Shown here piece after piece: positions 16,984 through 25,547 of a DNA stretch of 64,000 bases (positions within the stretch are counted from its first letter, which is position 1; the number at the start of each line of letters is the position of its first letter). A model generated the notes under the pieces. That model was not told the origin of the DNA, searched no databases, and saw nothing but the letters and a program-made list of their open reading frames with translations. Made by a program: the position numbers and the translations under genes. Source of the stretch: Adlercreutzia sp. ZJ176 (lineage in GTDB: Bacteria > Actinomycetota > Coriobacteriia > Coriobacteriales > Eggerthellaceae); contig NZ_JAAKEC010000002.1 in the NCBI RefSeq assembly GCF_011038975.1, positions 124,001 through 188,000 of the forward strand, written 5' to 3'.

Positions 16984-18072
16984 CTAGGCGCCGTAGTTGA
17001 TGATGCCGCTCACCTCGTCTTCGGTCATCGGGCACTCGAAGAAGTGCTCGTAGAAGTACGTGATGTCCTCGGCAAGCTCAGCTTCGGAGTACAGGTCGGG
17101 ATACAGCTTGCTCATCGCCCACATGACGGTGAGCGGCTGCTCGACCGTGCGATTGCCCCACACATGCGCTACCGTCGGGACGGCGTACACGCGCCCACTT
17201 TGGATGGCGGGGATGTTCTGCAGGTTCGCGTCAGCGAGGATGTCGCCCACCTTCACGTTCGACGAGAAGATGACCTCGGGCTGCCAGCCGAGCAGATCCT
17301 CCATGGTGTACTCCAGCGAGTTCTTGACATGCGCCTCCTTCGTCACGCTGCTTCCGCCCGCGGTTTCGATCCACCACTCGGAGATGACGTGGGGGTTCGT
17401 CAGCGACATGACGTCTCCGTAGAGTGTCTTGACGCGGTCTGCCTCGGCAAGCCCGCTGGTCAGGGACTCCGCCTTGCCAACCATCTGGTCGAAGTAGTCG
17501 TTGTAGTCCTTTGCGCGATCAGGGACGTTGAGCGCCTCTCCCATCAAGGTGACGGCCTTCTTCACGTCCTCGACGTCATTCCACTTCAGGACGATGCAGG
17601 CAAGTCCGTTTTCCTCCAGCTGCTGCGCCGTCTCCTCGGTCATGGTGATGCACAGGTCGGGGTTGACGGTAAGCGTCTTCTCGATGTCGACTCCGTCAGC
17701 CGTCTCGAACACCTCCCCTTCCTTGATCTGCGGCGCGAACTTGTACTGCATGGCCCACTTGTCGTTCTTCGTGAAGTTCGCCGGCATCTCGTTCACGATC
17801 GCCTCGCCTTTGCCCATGCACTCGACGAAGGCGTTCAGCACCCCCACCGAGCCGAACGTGGCGATGCTGTCAACCTCGGCGGGGATCTCGACGGTCCTGT
17901 TCGCCATGTCGGTTACAGTGCGCGTAGCCGGAGCCTCGGCAGCTGCGCTGCTGCTCTCGCTCGCCTTCGGCTCACTTGACGCGCAGCCGGCAAGCGCAAG
18001 GCACGCGAGCGCCGCTGCCAGCAGCGTCGACAGCGCCATGCTGGCGATCTTTCGCATGTTTCGTTTCGTCAT
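16984..18072 (-). CDS. ABC transporter substrate-binding lipoprotein (TroA/BtuF-type fold)
   Basis: A 362-residue lipoprotein that would capture a metal, oxyanion or metal chelate outside the membrane and deliver it to a FecCD-type permease. The signal peptide (about 29 residues) ends in the lipobox LAGC. The mature protein has RTVEIPAEVDSIATFGS, typical of the periplasmic-binding class with a helical backbone. It is the last gene of a minus-strand run MoeA-like / permease / ATPase / binding protein. With a MoeA-like gene in the operon, molybdate or tungstate (MolABC-like) is an attractive substrate; an iron or cobalt chelate cannot be excluded. Confidence 0.88.
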   Translation of the reverse strand: MTKRNMRKIASMALSTLLAAALACLALAGCASSEPKASESSSAAAEAPATRTVTDMANRTVEIPAEVDSIATFGSVGVLNAFVECMGKGEAIVNEMPANFTKNDKWAMQYKFAPQIKEGEVFETADGVDIEKTLTVNPDLCITMTEETAQQLEENGLACIVLKWNDVEDVKKAVTLMGEALNVPDRAKDYNDYFDQMVGKAESLTSGLAEADRVKTLYGDVMSLTNPHVISEWWIETAGGSSVTKEAHVKNSLEYTMEDLLGWQPEVIFSSNVKVGDILADANLQNIPAIQSGRVYAVPTVAHVWGNRTVEQPLTVMWAMSKLYPDLYSEAELAEDITYFYEHFFECPMTEDEVSGIINYGA

Positions 18073-18102
18073 AGCTTTGAAGTCCTTTCTCTTCGGTTGT
18101 TC

Positions 18103-18966
18103 TCAAGCCCTTCCCAAGCTCGTCTTGAGCTCTTGGCTTTCTTTGGAGCCCGCTCGAACGCCAGCGTGCGCGCGGGTGTAGGCCGTTTCGTCAAGCAGGG
18201 GGATGCACGTCTTGACCACGAGGCCGCCCACGAACGTTCCGCCCACATGGACCGGCGTGTCGTACAAGTTGGTCAACGACTCGCTGGTCACGATGTCGTC
18301 AGGCGAGCCGACGTCGATGAGCGCGCCGCTCTTCATGAGCGCCGCCTTCGTGCACGCCAGGAAGGCATGGTCGGGATAGTGCGAGGTCATGAGGATGCCC
18401 AGGCCCTGCCCCGCCAGGTACTTGAGGGCCGTGAGGATCTTGACCTGATTGTGGTAGTCGAGGTTGGCGGTGGGCTCGTCCATCACCAGCAGCCGAGCGT
18501 CTTGGGCAAGCGCCCGCGCGACGAGCACCATCTGGCGCTCCCCTCCCGACATCTCCTGGTAGCGGCACTCGGCCAAGTGCGCTATCTGCAGCCGCTCCAT
18601 CGCCTCGTCGACCACCTGCCTATCACGCGCCGTATGGCTGGCGCCGGCGGAAAGGTGCGCCACACGCCCCATGAGCACCACCTCGCGCGCCGTGTAGGGA
18701 AAGGCGATGCTCGTCGACTGCGGCACGTAGGCCAGGTAGCGGGCGCGCCTCTCGAGACGCATCCGCGTCACGTCTTCGCCGTCAATGAGGATGCGCCCGC
18801 CATCCGGCCTCTCGAACCCGAGCAGGCAGCGCAGAAGCGTCGTCTTCCCCGTTCCGTTCGACCCCAGAAGGCACAGTATCTCACCGCGGTCGATGCTGAA
18901 GCTGACGCCCTTCAGCACTTCCCTGCCCCGGCGATACGAGAACCTCACGTTGCTGACGTCGAGCAT
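18103..18966 (-). CDS. ABC transporter ATPase (FepC/BtuD type)
   Basis: A 287-residue ATPase energising the adjacent importer. Motifs in order: Walker A GSNGTGKTT, Q-loop in YVPQSTS, signature MSGGERQ, Walker B LLVMDEP, and the switch His in MTSHYPDHAF. ATG 18966 overlaps the permease stop as TGATG. The C-terminal extension of about 40 residues ends with KTSLGRA and is of unknown use. Confidence 0.95.
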   Translation of the reverse strand: MLDVSNVRFSYRRGREVLKGVSFSIDRGEILCLLGSNGTGKTTLLRCLLGFERPDGGRILIDGEDVTRMRLERRARYLAYVPQSTSIAFPYTAREVVLMGRVAHLSAGASHTARDRQVVDEAMERLQIAHLAECRYQEMSGGERQMVLVARALAQDARLLVMDEPTANLDYHNQVKILTALKYLAGQGLGILMTSHYPDHAFLACTKAALMKSGALIDVGSPDDIVTSESLTNLYDTPVHVGGTFVGGLVVKTCIPLLDETAYTRAHAGVRAGSKESQELKTSLGRA

Positions 18967-19981
18967 CACACCCACTCCTTCCGCGTGTGGATGAGGAGGA
19001 ACACGAACATCGGCGTGCCGATGAGCGCCGTGAGCACGCCTAAGGGCAGGTCGGAGAACGAGGAGCGCACGATGTCGTCGATGAGCAGCAGGAAGATGCC
19101 GCCGGCGAGAAACGAGCTTCCCAGCAGCTTGGAAAACGACGCGCCTGTTATCGTGCGGGCGATGTGGGGAACCACCATGCCGATCCAGCCGATGATGCCC
19201 GCAACGGAGACCGCGCACGCCGTCATGAGGGTGGAGGCCACGATGACGACGCCCTTGACCACGTTGACGTTGACCCCCATGGATCGAGCCTCGTCCTCCC
19301 CTGCAGCCAGGACGTCGATCTTGTTGCGAAGCGCGAACAGCAGGGCCAGCGACAGGACGACGGCCGGGCACATGAGGGCCAGATCGGCGTTATCACCTTT
19401 GTTCAAACTCCCCATCAGCCAAAACGTGATCGAGGGGAGCACGCGTCAGTGTCAGCCACCGTCTTCACGATGGAGATGAGCGCTTGGAAGAAGCTGGACG
19501 TCACCACGCCCGCCAGCACGAGCACCGTGAGGTTCTGCCGGCCGAGCACCGCGCCGATGACGTAGGCGAGCAGCACGGCGACCGAGCCGCCGACGAAGGC
19601 GGCGAGCTGGATCTGCCACCAGGTGCACCCGTTGAGCATGGCGAGCGCCGCTCCGAAGCCCGCGCCTGCTGACACCCCCAAGATGTCCGAGGACACCATG
19701 GGGTTCTTGAACACCGTCTGATACGACGCTCCCGACACCGCCAGCGCACCGCCGATCAGCACCGAGAGCGTGATCTGCGGAAAGCGGACGCCGAGCATGA
19801 TCTGGTCGGTCACGGTAGACCAATACGGCTCGATCCCCGTCAGGCGCGAGAGCAGGACGTCAACCACCAGCGGCACCGATGCCTCGACGCTGCCGACGAC
19901 GAACGAGCACAGGTAGACGACGACCAGCACCGCAGCCAAAAGTCCCATCTTCACCCAGAAGTGCCACGCGCGCACCCTCAC
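18966..19981 (-). pseudogene. FecCD-type permease gene with a frameshift
   Basis: Together, two frames encode a normal FecCD permease of about 338 residues. The first (from GTG 19981) runs to KTVADTDA and then goes out of frame, stopping at 19415. The second begins in frame at LPSITFWLMGSLNKGDN (about 19439) and runs to the stop at 18966. Restoring one base in the GACGCGTGCTCCCC region (about 19440-19448, read on the minus strand) gives the family-typical sequence VADTDAVLPSITFWLMGS. It is either a recent inactivating deletion, a sequencing error, or programmed frameshifting; no slippery heptamer is obvious. Start and stop overlap both neighbours. Confidence 0.85.
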
Positions 19982-21189
19982 CTCCTCGCCCTCCCCTGCG
20001 CCGAGGTGCCCAACATCTCCACCATAAGCTCGCTTCCCGCATCAAGGCTGCATCCCGGCGCCAAGGCGCAGTAGGCGTTGACGGTGCGCACGTTCTGGGC
20101 GAGCGAGGATGCACGGGAGGGCGCGGAAACGTGCAGCCCGTCGTCGCGCTCGTCGGCAACCAGGCGCACCAGGCGCTCGAACTGCGGGCGCGCTGCGAGC
20201 GAATCGTCGAGCAAGGCGCTTCGCGTCATGCGCCGCGGCATCTTCTGGCCCTGGTAGAAGCATATGAGCGCCTGGAGCAGCCAGTCGCAGGCCAGCCATG
20301 CGGCCAGCATGGGGCCGGGGACGTTGAGCGCCGGCTTCCCGTTGATGACGGCAAGGCCCACGGGCCGCCCGGGAACCGCCTTGATGCCATGCGAGAAGTA
20401 CGAGGCGCGCTCCTGCAGAAGCTGGGCGCAGAAGTCCTCGGATCCACGCGAGGAGCCGCCGTTCACCAGGACGATGTCGCAGCTCGCCACAAGCTCGTCG
20501 ATCGCTGCGCCGAGAAGCTCCTCGTCATCGGCGACGATGGGACACTCGACGAGGCAGGCGCCCCATTGCTGCACGAATCCCCTGATCATGAGGCCGTTGC
20601 TCTGGATGGTCTCGCCTCTTTCGGGACGCGTGCCCACCGCTACGAGCTCGCTTCCCGTGGGAAGGTAGCCGATGCGCAGCTTGCGCTTCACCTCAACTGC
20701 GTCAAAGCCGCCGGCAGCGAGCAGCGCCACGTCTTCGGGACGCAGCACGGTTCCCTCTGCGCAGAGAAGCTCTCCTTCCGCAAGCTGGGATCCCGCCGCG
20801 CGGACGCCGCCGCCCGGCTTGACCCCCTTGACCTCAGCGAAAGAAAGGCCGCCATTCGGCAGGGTCGCCACGTTCTCGATGGCGATCACCGCATCGAACG
20901 CGTCGGGGAAGTCATCTCCCGTGTCGGCGCGCACGAAGTCGACGCCCGGCTTCCACGCCGACGCGTCGGGCACGCCGCCTGCGAAGTCCGCTGACCTGAC
21001 GGCCACCCCGTCAAAGGCCGACACGCGATGCGCAGGCGCGTTCCACCGCGCGCGGTACTCGCGGGCCGTAACGCGCCCGTACGCTTCGCCGAGCCTTATC
21101 GTCTCCGTCTCGACGGGCATCTTCCAGCGACTCGTGAGCGCGCTGACGGCCTCAGGGCGCGTGAGCGCTTTCTCGACTTCGAACTTCAC
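19978..21189 (-). CDS. MoeA-like molybdopterin molybdenumtransferase homologue
   Basis: A 403-residue MoeA/gephyrin-family protein, the enzyme class that inserts molybdate or tungstate into molybdopterin. Recognisable parts are HRVSAFDGVAV (family SxxDGYA), domain 3 with YLPTGSELV and VNGGSSRGSEDF (usual GGVSVGDYD), and VPGPM where MoeA normally has PGNP. The departures suggest a specialised paralogue. It is the first gene of the ABC transporter operon and is divergent from the Crp/Fnr gene. It may couple uptake of the oxyanion to cofactor assembly. Confidence 0.82.
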   Translation of the reverse strand: MKFEVEKALTRPEAVSALTSRWKMPVETETIRLGEAYGRVTAREYRARWNAPAHRVSAFDGVAVRSADFAGGVPDASAWKPGVDFVRADTGDDFPDAFDAVIAIENVATLPNGGLSFAEVKGVKPGGGVRAAGSQLAEGELLCAEGTVLRPEDVALLAAGGFDAVEVKRKLRIGYLPTGSELVAVGTRPERGETIQSNGLMIRGFVQQWGACLVECPIVADDEELLGAAIDELVASCDIVLVNGGSSRGSEDFCAQLLQERASYFSHGIKAVPGRPVGLAVINGKPALNVPGPMLAAWLACDWLLQALICFYQGQKMPRRMTRSALLDDSLAARPQFERLVRLVADERDDGLHVSAPSRASSLAQNVRTVNAYCALAPGCSLDAGSELMVEMLGTSAQGRARR

Positions 21190-21221
21190 GGCAGATTCCC
21201 CCTCCGCAAGTTGTCCTTACT

Positions 21222-21235
21222 TAATACATGTATTA
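21222..21235. promoter_or_regulatory. 14-bp palindrome upstream of the MoeA-like gene
   Basis: TAATACATGTATTA is a perfect palindrome 33 bases before the MoeA-like start, in the AT-rich divergent region. It is a candidate operator for the minus-strand transporter operon. Confidence 0.4.
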
Positions 21236-21261
21236 GAATAATAGTTATTTCAGAATAATAA

Positions 21262-21275
21262 GTTGCCATGGCAAC
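21262..21275. promoter_or_regulatory. Shared operator GTTGC-N4-GCAAC, copy 1
   Basis: GTTGCCATGGCAAC is a perfect 14-bp palindrome between the divergent MoeA-like and Crp/Fnr genes. The same half-sites recur upstream of the NifH-like gene at 25473-25486, again followed by ATG. Symmetric half-sites of this size suit a Crp/Fnr dimer. Confidence 0.7.
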
Positions 21276-21329
21276 ATGACCGAATCTCGCGCGACATGCC
21301 GCTGGGTTTCGCCGAAGGAGCAGCACGCA

Positions 21330-22013
21330 ATGCAGCATCATCCGACCACGATTGACCACGAGGCGCTTGCGCGTCTCCCGCTCTTTGAGGGGATTCCCGC
21401 CGAGAAGCTCGAGCAGGTTCTCGTCTGCCTCAAGGCCCGGCAGCGCTGCTATGCGAAGGACGAGATCATATTCCGCAGCGGCGACAACAGGCGCGCTGCG
21501 GGCGTGCTCGCACGGGGACGTGCCGTGAACGTTTGGGTTGACCGCGAGGGGAATCACTCGATCATCAGCGAGTACTCCCCGGGATCCATCATCGCCGGAG
21601 ACGCGCTGACAAGCGGCGTGGCCACGTCGCCGCTCGACATCGTAGCCACGCAGGATTGCGCGGTGGTGAGCTTCAGCATGGACGTGAGGGTGACGGGCTG
21701 CGAGCGATGCCGCCATTACGCCAACATCGTGCAAGAGAACGCAACCAAGGCCATCATGCAGATGAACGAGCAGATGGCACGGCGGATCTGCGTGCTGTCA
21801 GAGCGCTCGGTGCGCGGCAAGATCACGTCGTTTCTCGCCGCGCAAGCCGAGAGGGCGGGAGCCCGCTCCTTCACCATCGACTTCGACCGTCAGCAGCTTG
21901 CCGACTACCTCTTCGTCGAGCGAACCGCCCTCTCCCGCGAGCTCGGCAAGATGCGGAGGGAGGGGCTCATCGCCTGCGACCGCAACGAGTTCACGCTGCT
22001 CGGCGAACGGTAG
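21330..22013 (+). CDS. Crp/Fnr-family transcriptional regulator
   Basis: A 227-residue regulator. The N-terminal cyclic-nucleotide-binding fold runs from LPLFEGIPAEKLEQV to about residue 120. The C-terminal winged helix includes QQLADYLFVERTALSRELGKM. Cysteines occur in VCLKARQRC and in VTGCERC, so redox or metal sensing is possible, although the Fnr N-terminal cluster motif is not seen. ATG 21330 is chosen because GAAGGAG precedes it; the frame is open to 21276. It lies between the MoeA/ABC operon and the nitrogenase-like genes, and the shared operator suggests that it controls the nitrogenase-like genes and itself. Confidence 0.9.
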   Translation: MQHHPTTIDHEALARLPLFEGIPAEKLEQVLVCLKARQRCYAKDEIIFRSGDNRRAAGVLARGRAVNVWVDREGNHSIISEYSPGSIIAGDALTSGVATSPLDIVATQDCAVVSFSMDVRVTGCERCRHYANIVQENATKAIMQMNEQMARRICVLSERSVRGKITSFLAAQAERAGARSFTIDFDRQQLADYLFVERTALSRELGKMRREGLIACDRNEFTLLGER

Positions 22014-22124
22014 GCGGCATGCGTTGAAGCGGTGGAGGACGTGCGCTGAACGCCTTGCACCGAGGACGTCGCAGCGAAGCGGGCTTGCGGCAAGGCCTTC
22101 GGCGGCAGCGGGTCAGGCAGCGGG

Positions 22125-23366
22125 TCAGGCCAAGCGCGCGCAGGCGTTCAGCGTCTGCGCACACACGCTCTCCCACCCGCTCTTGTCGCTGCATCGGTCG
22201 TACAGCTTTCCGGAAACCGCCCGATGAGGCCAGGGCACCACCGCCATGCCACGTGCCTCGGGAAGCCTCAAGAGCAGCGGGTCAGCCACCAGGACATCGC
22301 AGGCGCCCTGCGCCAAAAGCGCTGCCAGGCGCTCTTCGGAGTCAAGCTCGATCGTTCCCAGCCGCCGCGTTGCGCGCTCGTCGGTGAAGAACGAGGCCGT
22401 CGCAACCGAAACGCCGTGCGCCCGCCGCGCAACCTCATGCGCCAGCGCATGGGCGGACAGCTGCTCGGCCACCACCAGCACGCGCGCGCTGGGCTCTCCG
22501 CATGCGCATGAGCTTGCCGTGAGGAACGCGTAAGGATCCCCCTTCGCGGCGATTGCCGCCAGCTCCCCCATGTCGTGGCCGAAGCATGCCGGTGACCAGC
22601 AGAGGAAGGGAATGTCGAAGCGCGCTTCGAGCGCACGGGCGAGCTCGAGGCCCGACTCGGAGCCGACGAGCGCAACCTTGCAGCAGGCCAGGTCTTCGGC
22701 TTCCGCGTGCTCAGCACCGAAGGGCAACGTCGGCGTCCACCCGCCGTCCTCGACGAAGCGCATCACAGCGCGTACGGCCTCGCTGCTTCCGAAGTCGAAC
22801 GGGTTGAATCCCACGAGGGCCGCGCGCGGTTTCGAGGCGTCGCGCGCAGCGGAGTCGTCCGTACCTGATTGCCGGCCTGACGCCGCGCCTGCTTGCCGGC
22901 TGCCGCGGTCATGTTGGGGCGACGACGCGTCGCACAGCCGCAGAGCGGCTTCGTACACCCGCCTGACGCCGACGTCATAGCCGGCGAACCCGTCAGTCTC
23001 GATGCCGACGACCGGAACAGCGGCCTCGGCGGCGATCTGGCGCGCCAACCCGGGGAGGTCCATGCCCACCAGCGAGGGGACGGGCGTGCCCAAAAGCGCG
23101 GCCAAACGGGGGCGCGAGCGCCTCAGCGCGGCGCTGACCTGGCATGTCAGCGCTTCGTCAGCGCCCAGCACGGTGTCGACGGTGCGCAGATGCGCGGAGA
23201 GCACCGGACGCTCCGCATCGTCTGAGCGCACGCCTTCGGCCTCGAGGAAGCTGTACGAGCAGCACCCTGGGTCGACGAAGACCAGCTGCGCGTCGCAGCC
23301 GGAAAGGACGCTCGCTGCGCCGGAGTAGTCGGAGGCGAAGGGCGGGAGGAAGCGCGACAGCTGCAT
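22125..23366 (-). CDS. Nitrogenase component 1-like protein B
   Basis: A 413-residue protein of the NifD/NifK/BchN/NflD superfamily, third gene after the NifH-like one. It begins with a family-like segment (FASDYSGAASVLSGC then VDPGCCSYSF) holding Cys24, Cys35, Cys36. The segment VPSLVGMDLPG aligns with NifD/NifK CVPNLIGDD, but Pro replaces the cluster cysteine there. The NifD FeMo-cofactor ligands are not apparent. It probably forms a heteromer with the next protein and receives electrons from the NifH-like protein. The substrate is unknown; it is not a classical nitrogenase, because nifB and nifEN are absent here and the ligands differ. Confidence 0.82.
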   Translation of the reverse strand: MQLSRFLPPFASDYSGAASVLSGCDAQLVFVDPGCCSYSFLEAEGVRSDDAERPVLSAHLRTVDTVLGADEALTCQVSAALRRSRPRLAALLGTPVPSLVGMDLPGLARQIAAEAAVPVVGIETDGFAGYDVGVRRVYEAALRLCDASSPQHDRGSRQAGAASGRQSGTDDSAARDASKPRAALVGFNPFDFGSSEAVRAVMRFVEDGGWTPTLPFGAEHAEAEDLACCKVALVGSESGLELARALEARFDIPFLCWSPACFGHDMGELAAIAAKGDPYAFLTASSCACGEPSARVLVVAEQLSAHALAHEVARRAHGVSVATASFFTDERATRRLGTIELDSEERLAALLAQGACDVLVADPLLLRLPEARGMAVVPWPHRAVSGKLYDRCSDKSGWESVCAQTLNACARLA

Positions 23367-23369
23367 GGC

Positions 23370-24629
23370 TCACACCAGCCCTTCCACATCGCCCGCGACT
23401 GACGAGCGCCCCTGCCGCGCCGCGCGCGCCAGCGCGTCATAGAGGCGCGCCACGCCGTCGAAACCGAAGCATCCCTCGTCATGGAACATGTCCACCGTGG
23501 CATGCGCGTCAAAGCAAGCCGCCGCGTCAGCACCGACGGCCAGAAGCCCCTCTGCGTCGCGCGGGGCATCCGTACCGCGGTCAGCAGCGCACTCCAGCTG
23601 CATGATCTCAGGATGCGTGCGCTCAAGCTCGCGCGCTCCTGCTCGCTGAGGCTCCTTGGTCGGCGAGGCTATGACGGCGACGACGTTAAACCCCGCGTCG
23701 GCAAGCGACTGCGCCAGCGCATGCGGCTCATGCGTCGCAAGGGAGTCAACGGCAACGGGCCGGCTCCCTACCGCTTCGCGCGCCTGCTCGAGCGAGCGCT
23801 CAGCACGCTCACGTGCGCGCGCAAGGGCAGGTGCCGGCGCCTCGAAACATGAGCGGGTCGCCTCATCGCCCACGCCGCGCGCATGCAGCGCCTGGGCGAG
23901 CGCGGCGTAGTTGGCGGCCATGCGGTCAACGTCATAGACCGTCTGCCAGTGCACCGTCGGCATGTGCAGCCGCTGCTCGAGCTGGAGGCACTGGCGCCGC
24001 CCGATCCAGGAAACCGAGAGCGCGAGCGCGCTCGACGCGAGGCGCTGGTATTCGTCGAAGGTTCGACAAGAGGCGACGTTGCGCACCTCGCTCACGCCCC
24101 ACGAGCGCATCACCGCGACGAACTCAGACGTTGCGGGAAGGTCGTCGAAGCGCCCTGCCACCGTGATGGCATCATCATGCCGCTCCTGCGGCTCAAGCAG
24201 GTCGTATATGCCTCCCTGCATGCCTGACGACCTCTCCCGCCCCCCTTCGGACACCGGGTTGACCCGCGTGACGGCGATGCGGATGCCGGGCACGGCCTCC
24301 TCAAGCGTCTGCACGAGCGCTTGCTCGTCGGTGCCCAGGAAGTCGTCAACGCAGTTGAATACGAGCGTCACGACGCGCGGGCGCTCAGGCAGCCGCGCGA
24401 CGAGGTCGGCCACCACCAAGGGCAGGTGCCGCTCGTAATCACCCAAGGCGATGTCAGAGGGACTGAGAAAGCAGAACGAGTAGTCATCCGACGTGTCGTT
24501 CTCCAAGACGCGCAGCGCATGGCGACGCCCGCACGCAGGCGGGCACACGAACAAGGTGTGGCTCTCGGGTACGCGCAGGCGGTCGCGATGACGCTGCGGC
24601 AGGCGCACGCGGTAGCGAAGGTCGGTCAT
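23370..24629 (-). CDS. Nitrogenase component 1-like protein A
   Basis: A 419-residue NifD-like protein. Cluster-binding cysteine candidates are Cys29 and Cys33 in FVCPPACGRRHALR, Cys53 in YSFCFLS, and Cys93 in FNCVDDFLGTDE, which aligns with the third P-cluster cysteine region of NifD/NifK. The CPPACGRRHA motif is typical of uncharacterised nitrogenase-like (Nfl, group IV) proteins. ATG 24629 overlaps the NifH-like stop as ATGA, and the partner gene starts three bases downstream, so the three are co-translated. Confidence 0.84.
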   Translation of the reverse strand: MTDLRYRVRLPQRHRDRLRVPESHTLFVCPPACGRRHALRVLENDTSDDYSFCFLSPSDIALGDYERHLPLVVADLVARLPERPRVVTLVFNCVDDFLGTDEQALVQTLEEAVPGIRIAVTRVNPVSEGGRERSSGMQGGIYDLLEPQERHDDAITVAGRFDDLPATSEFVAVMRSWGVSEVRNVASCRTFDEYQRLASSALALSVSWIGRRQCLQLEQRLHMPTVHWQTVYDVDRMAANYAALAQALHARGVGDEATRSCFEAPAPALARARERAERSLEQAREAVGSRPVAVDSLATHEPHALAQSLADAGFNVVAVIASPTKEPQRAGARELERTHPEIMQLECAADRGTDAPRDAEGLLAVGADAAACFDAHATVDMFHDEGCFGFDGVARLYDALARAARQGRSSVAGDVEGLV

Positions 24630-25384
24630 GCGGTAGCCTCGGGAAGCGCTGCCACGAAGTCGGCCAAGCCCCCGTATGCGCGGGCGGCGGCGCTTTCGGG
24701 AAAGCGCTCGAAGCACAGCGCCCCGGCCTCGTCCGACTCCAAGACCTCATCGCTTCGGGGAATGCGCGCAACCAGGCTCACCTGCTCCTCTTCGCAGAAG
24801 CGCGCCAGGGTCTCGTCCTCGTTCCGCACGTTTCGGCAGTTGGCGACGAGCCCGGCGAACTCAGCGTAGCCTCGGCCCTCGAAGTGGCGCAGCGCCGCCA
24901 AGATGTTGCTCGCCGCATACAGCGACATCATCTCACCTGAGGAGACGACGATGACGTGCTGGGCGTACGCGCTCCGCAGGGGCATGGCGAAGCCCCCGCA
25001 CACCACGTCGCCCAAGACGTCGTACAGAACGACGTCAGGGCACAGGACGTCAAAGGCATGCAAGGCGTCAAGCTGCTGAAACGCCGTGATGACGCCACGG
25101 CCCGCGCAGCCGACCCCCGGCAGCGGCCCGCCCGACTCCACGCAGTAGACGCCCGACGCCGATCGGAACACGATGTCATCCAGGGCCGCCGCGCCGCCAT
25201 CGCGCATTTCATCCAAGACGGTCGGGATGCGCTGCCCGCCCATGAGCAGGCGCGTTGAGTCCGCCTTGGGATCGCACCCTATCTGCAGGACCACAAGGCC
25301 GCGCGCAGCCAAGGCCGCCGCCACGTTGCAGGTGGTGGTCGACTTGCCGATCCCCCCTTTTCCGTAGATCGCAACGCGCCTCAC
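24626..25384 (-). CDS. nflH: NifH-like Fe protein of a nitrogenase-like system
   Basis: A 252-residue ATP-dependent reductase. It has the P-loop GKGGIGKSTTTCN, CDPKADSTRLL, the first bridging cysteine in GVGCAGRGVITA, and the second in YDVLGDVVCGGFAMP, so a subunit-bridging [4Fe-4S] cluster is expected. It is shorter than NifH (about 290), lacking part of the C terminus. GTG 25384 has GAGGAGG eight bases upstream. It heads a three-gene operon with two component-1-like proteins, and the GTTGC-N4-GCAAC operator lies 90 bases before the start. It should pass electrons to components A and B at the cost of ATP. Confidence 0.92.
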   Translation of the reverse strand: MRRVAIYGKGGIGKSTTTCNVAAALAARGLVVLQIGCDPKADSTRLLMGGQRIPTVLDEMRDGGAAALDDIVFRSASGVYCVESGGPLPGVGCAGRGVITAFQQLDALHAFDVLCPDVVLYDVLGDVVCGGFAMPLRSAYAQHVIVVSSGEMMSLYAASNILAALRHFEGRGYAEFAGLVANCRNVRNEDETLARFCEEEQVSLVARIPRSDEVLESDEAGALCFERFPESAAARAYGGLADFVAALPEATA

Positions 25385-25472
25385 GAAGCCTCCTCTTCTG
25401 CCGCGCAACCTTCGCTGAGCTGCGCCTCTTTGCTATCTGCGAACAAGGATAGTTGATCTCAGGCCGAAAGAC

Positions 25473-25486
25473 GTTGCAACGGCAAC
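25473..25486. promoter_or_regulatory. Shared operator GTTGC-N4-GCAAC, copy 2
   Basis: GTTGCAACGGCAAC has the same two five-base half-sites with four-base spacing as the palindrome at 21262-21275. It lies upstream of the NifH-like operon. Confidence 0.7.
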
Positions 25487-25547
25487 ATGCCTCCGGCCGC
25501 GTCCGCCTGCGTTCGCCCGAGTCTGCAAACCTCACGCGCGCAGCTCA

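Noticed and set aside
22125-25384. Classical nitrogen-fixing nitrogenase
   Set aside because: The component-1-like proteins are only about 415 residues, lack recognisable FeMo-cofactor ligands, and no nifB/E/N genes are present in the window.
22125-25384. Dark-operative protochlorophyllide reductase (BchLNB)
   Set aside because: No other chlorophyll genes are present, the cysteine patterns differ and the context is metal import in an anaerobe.
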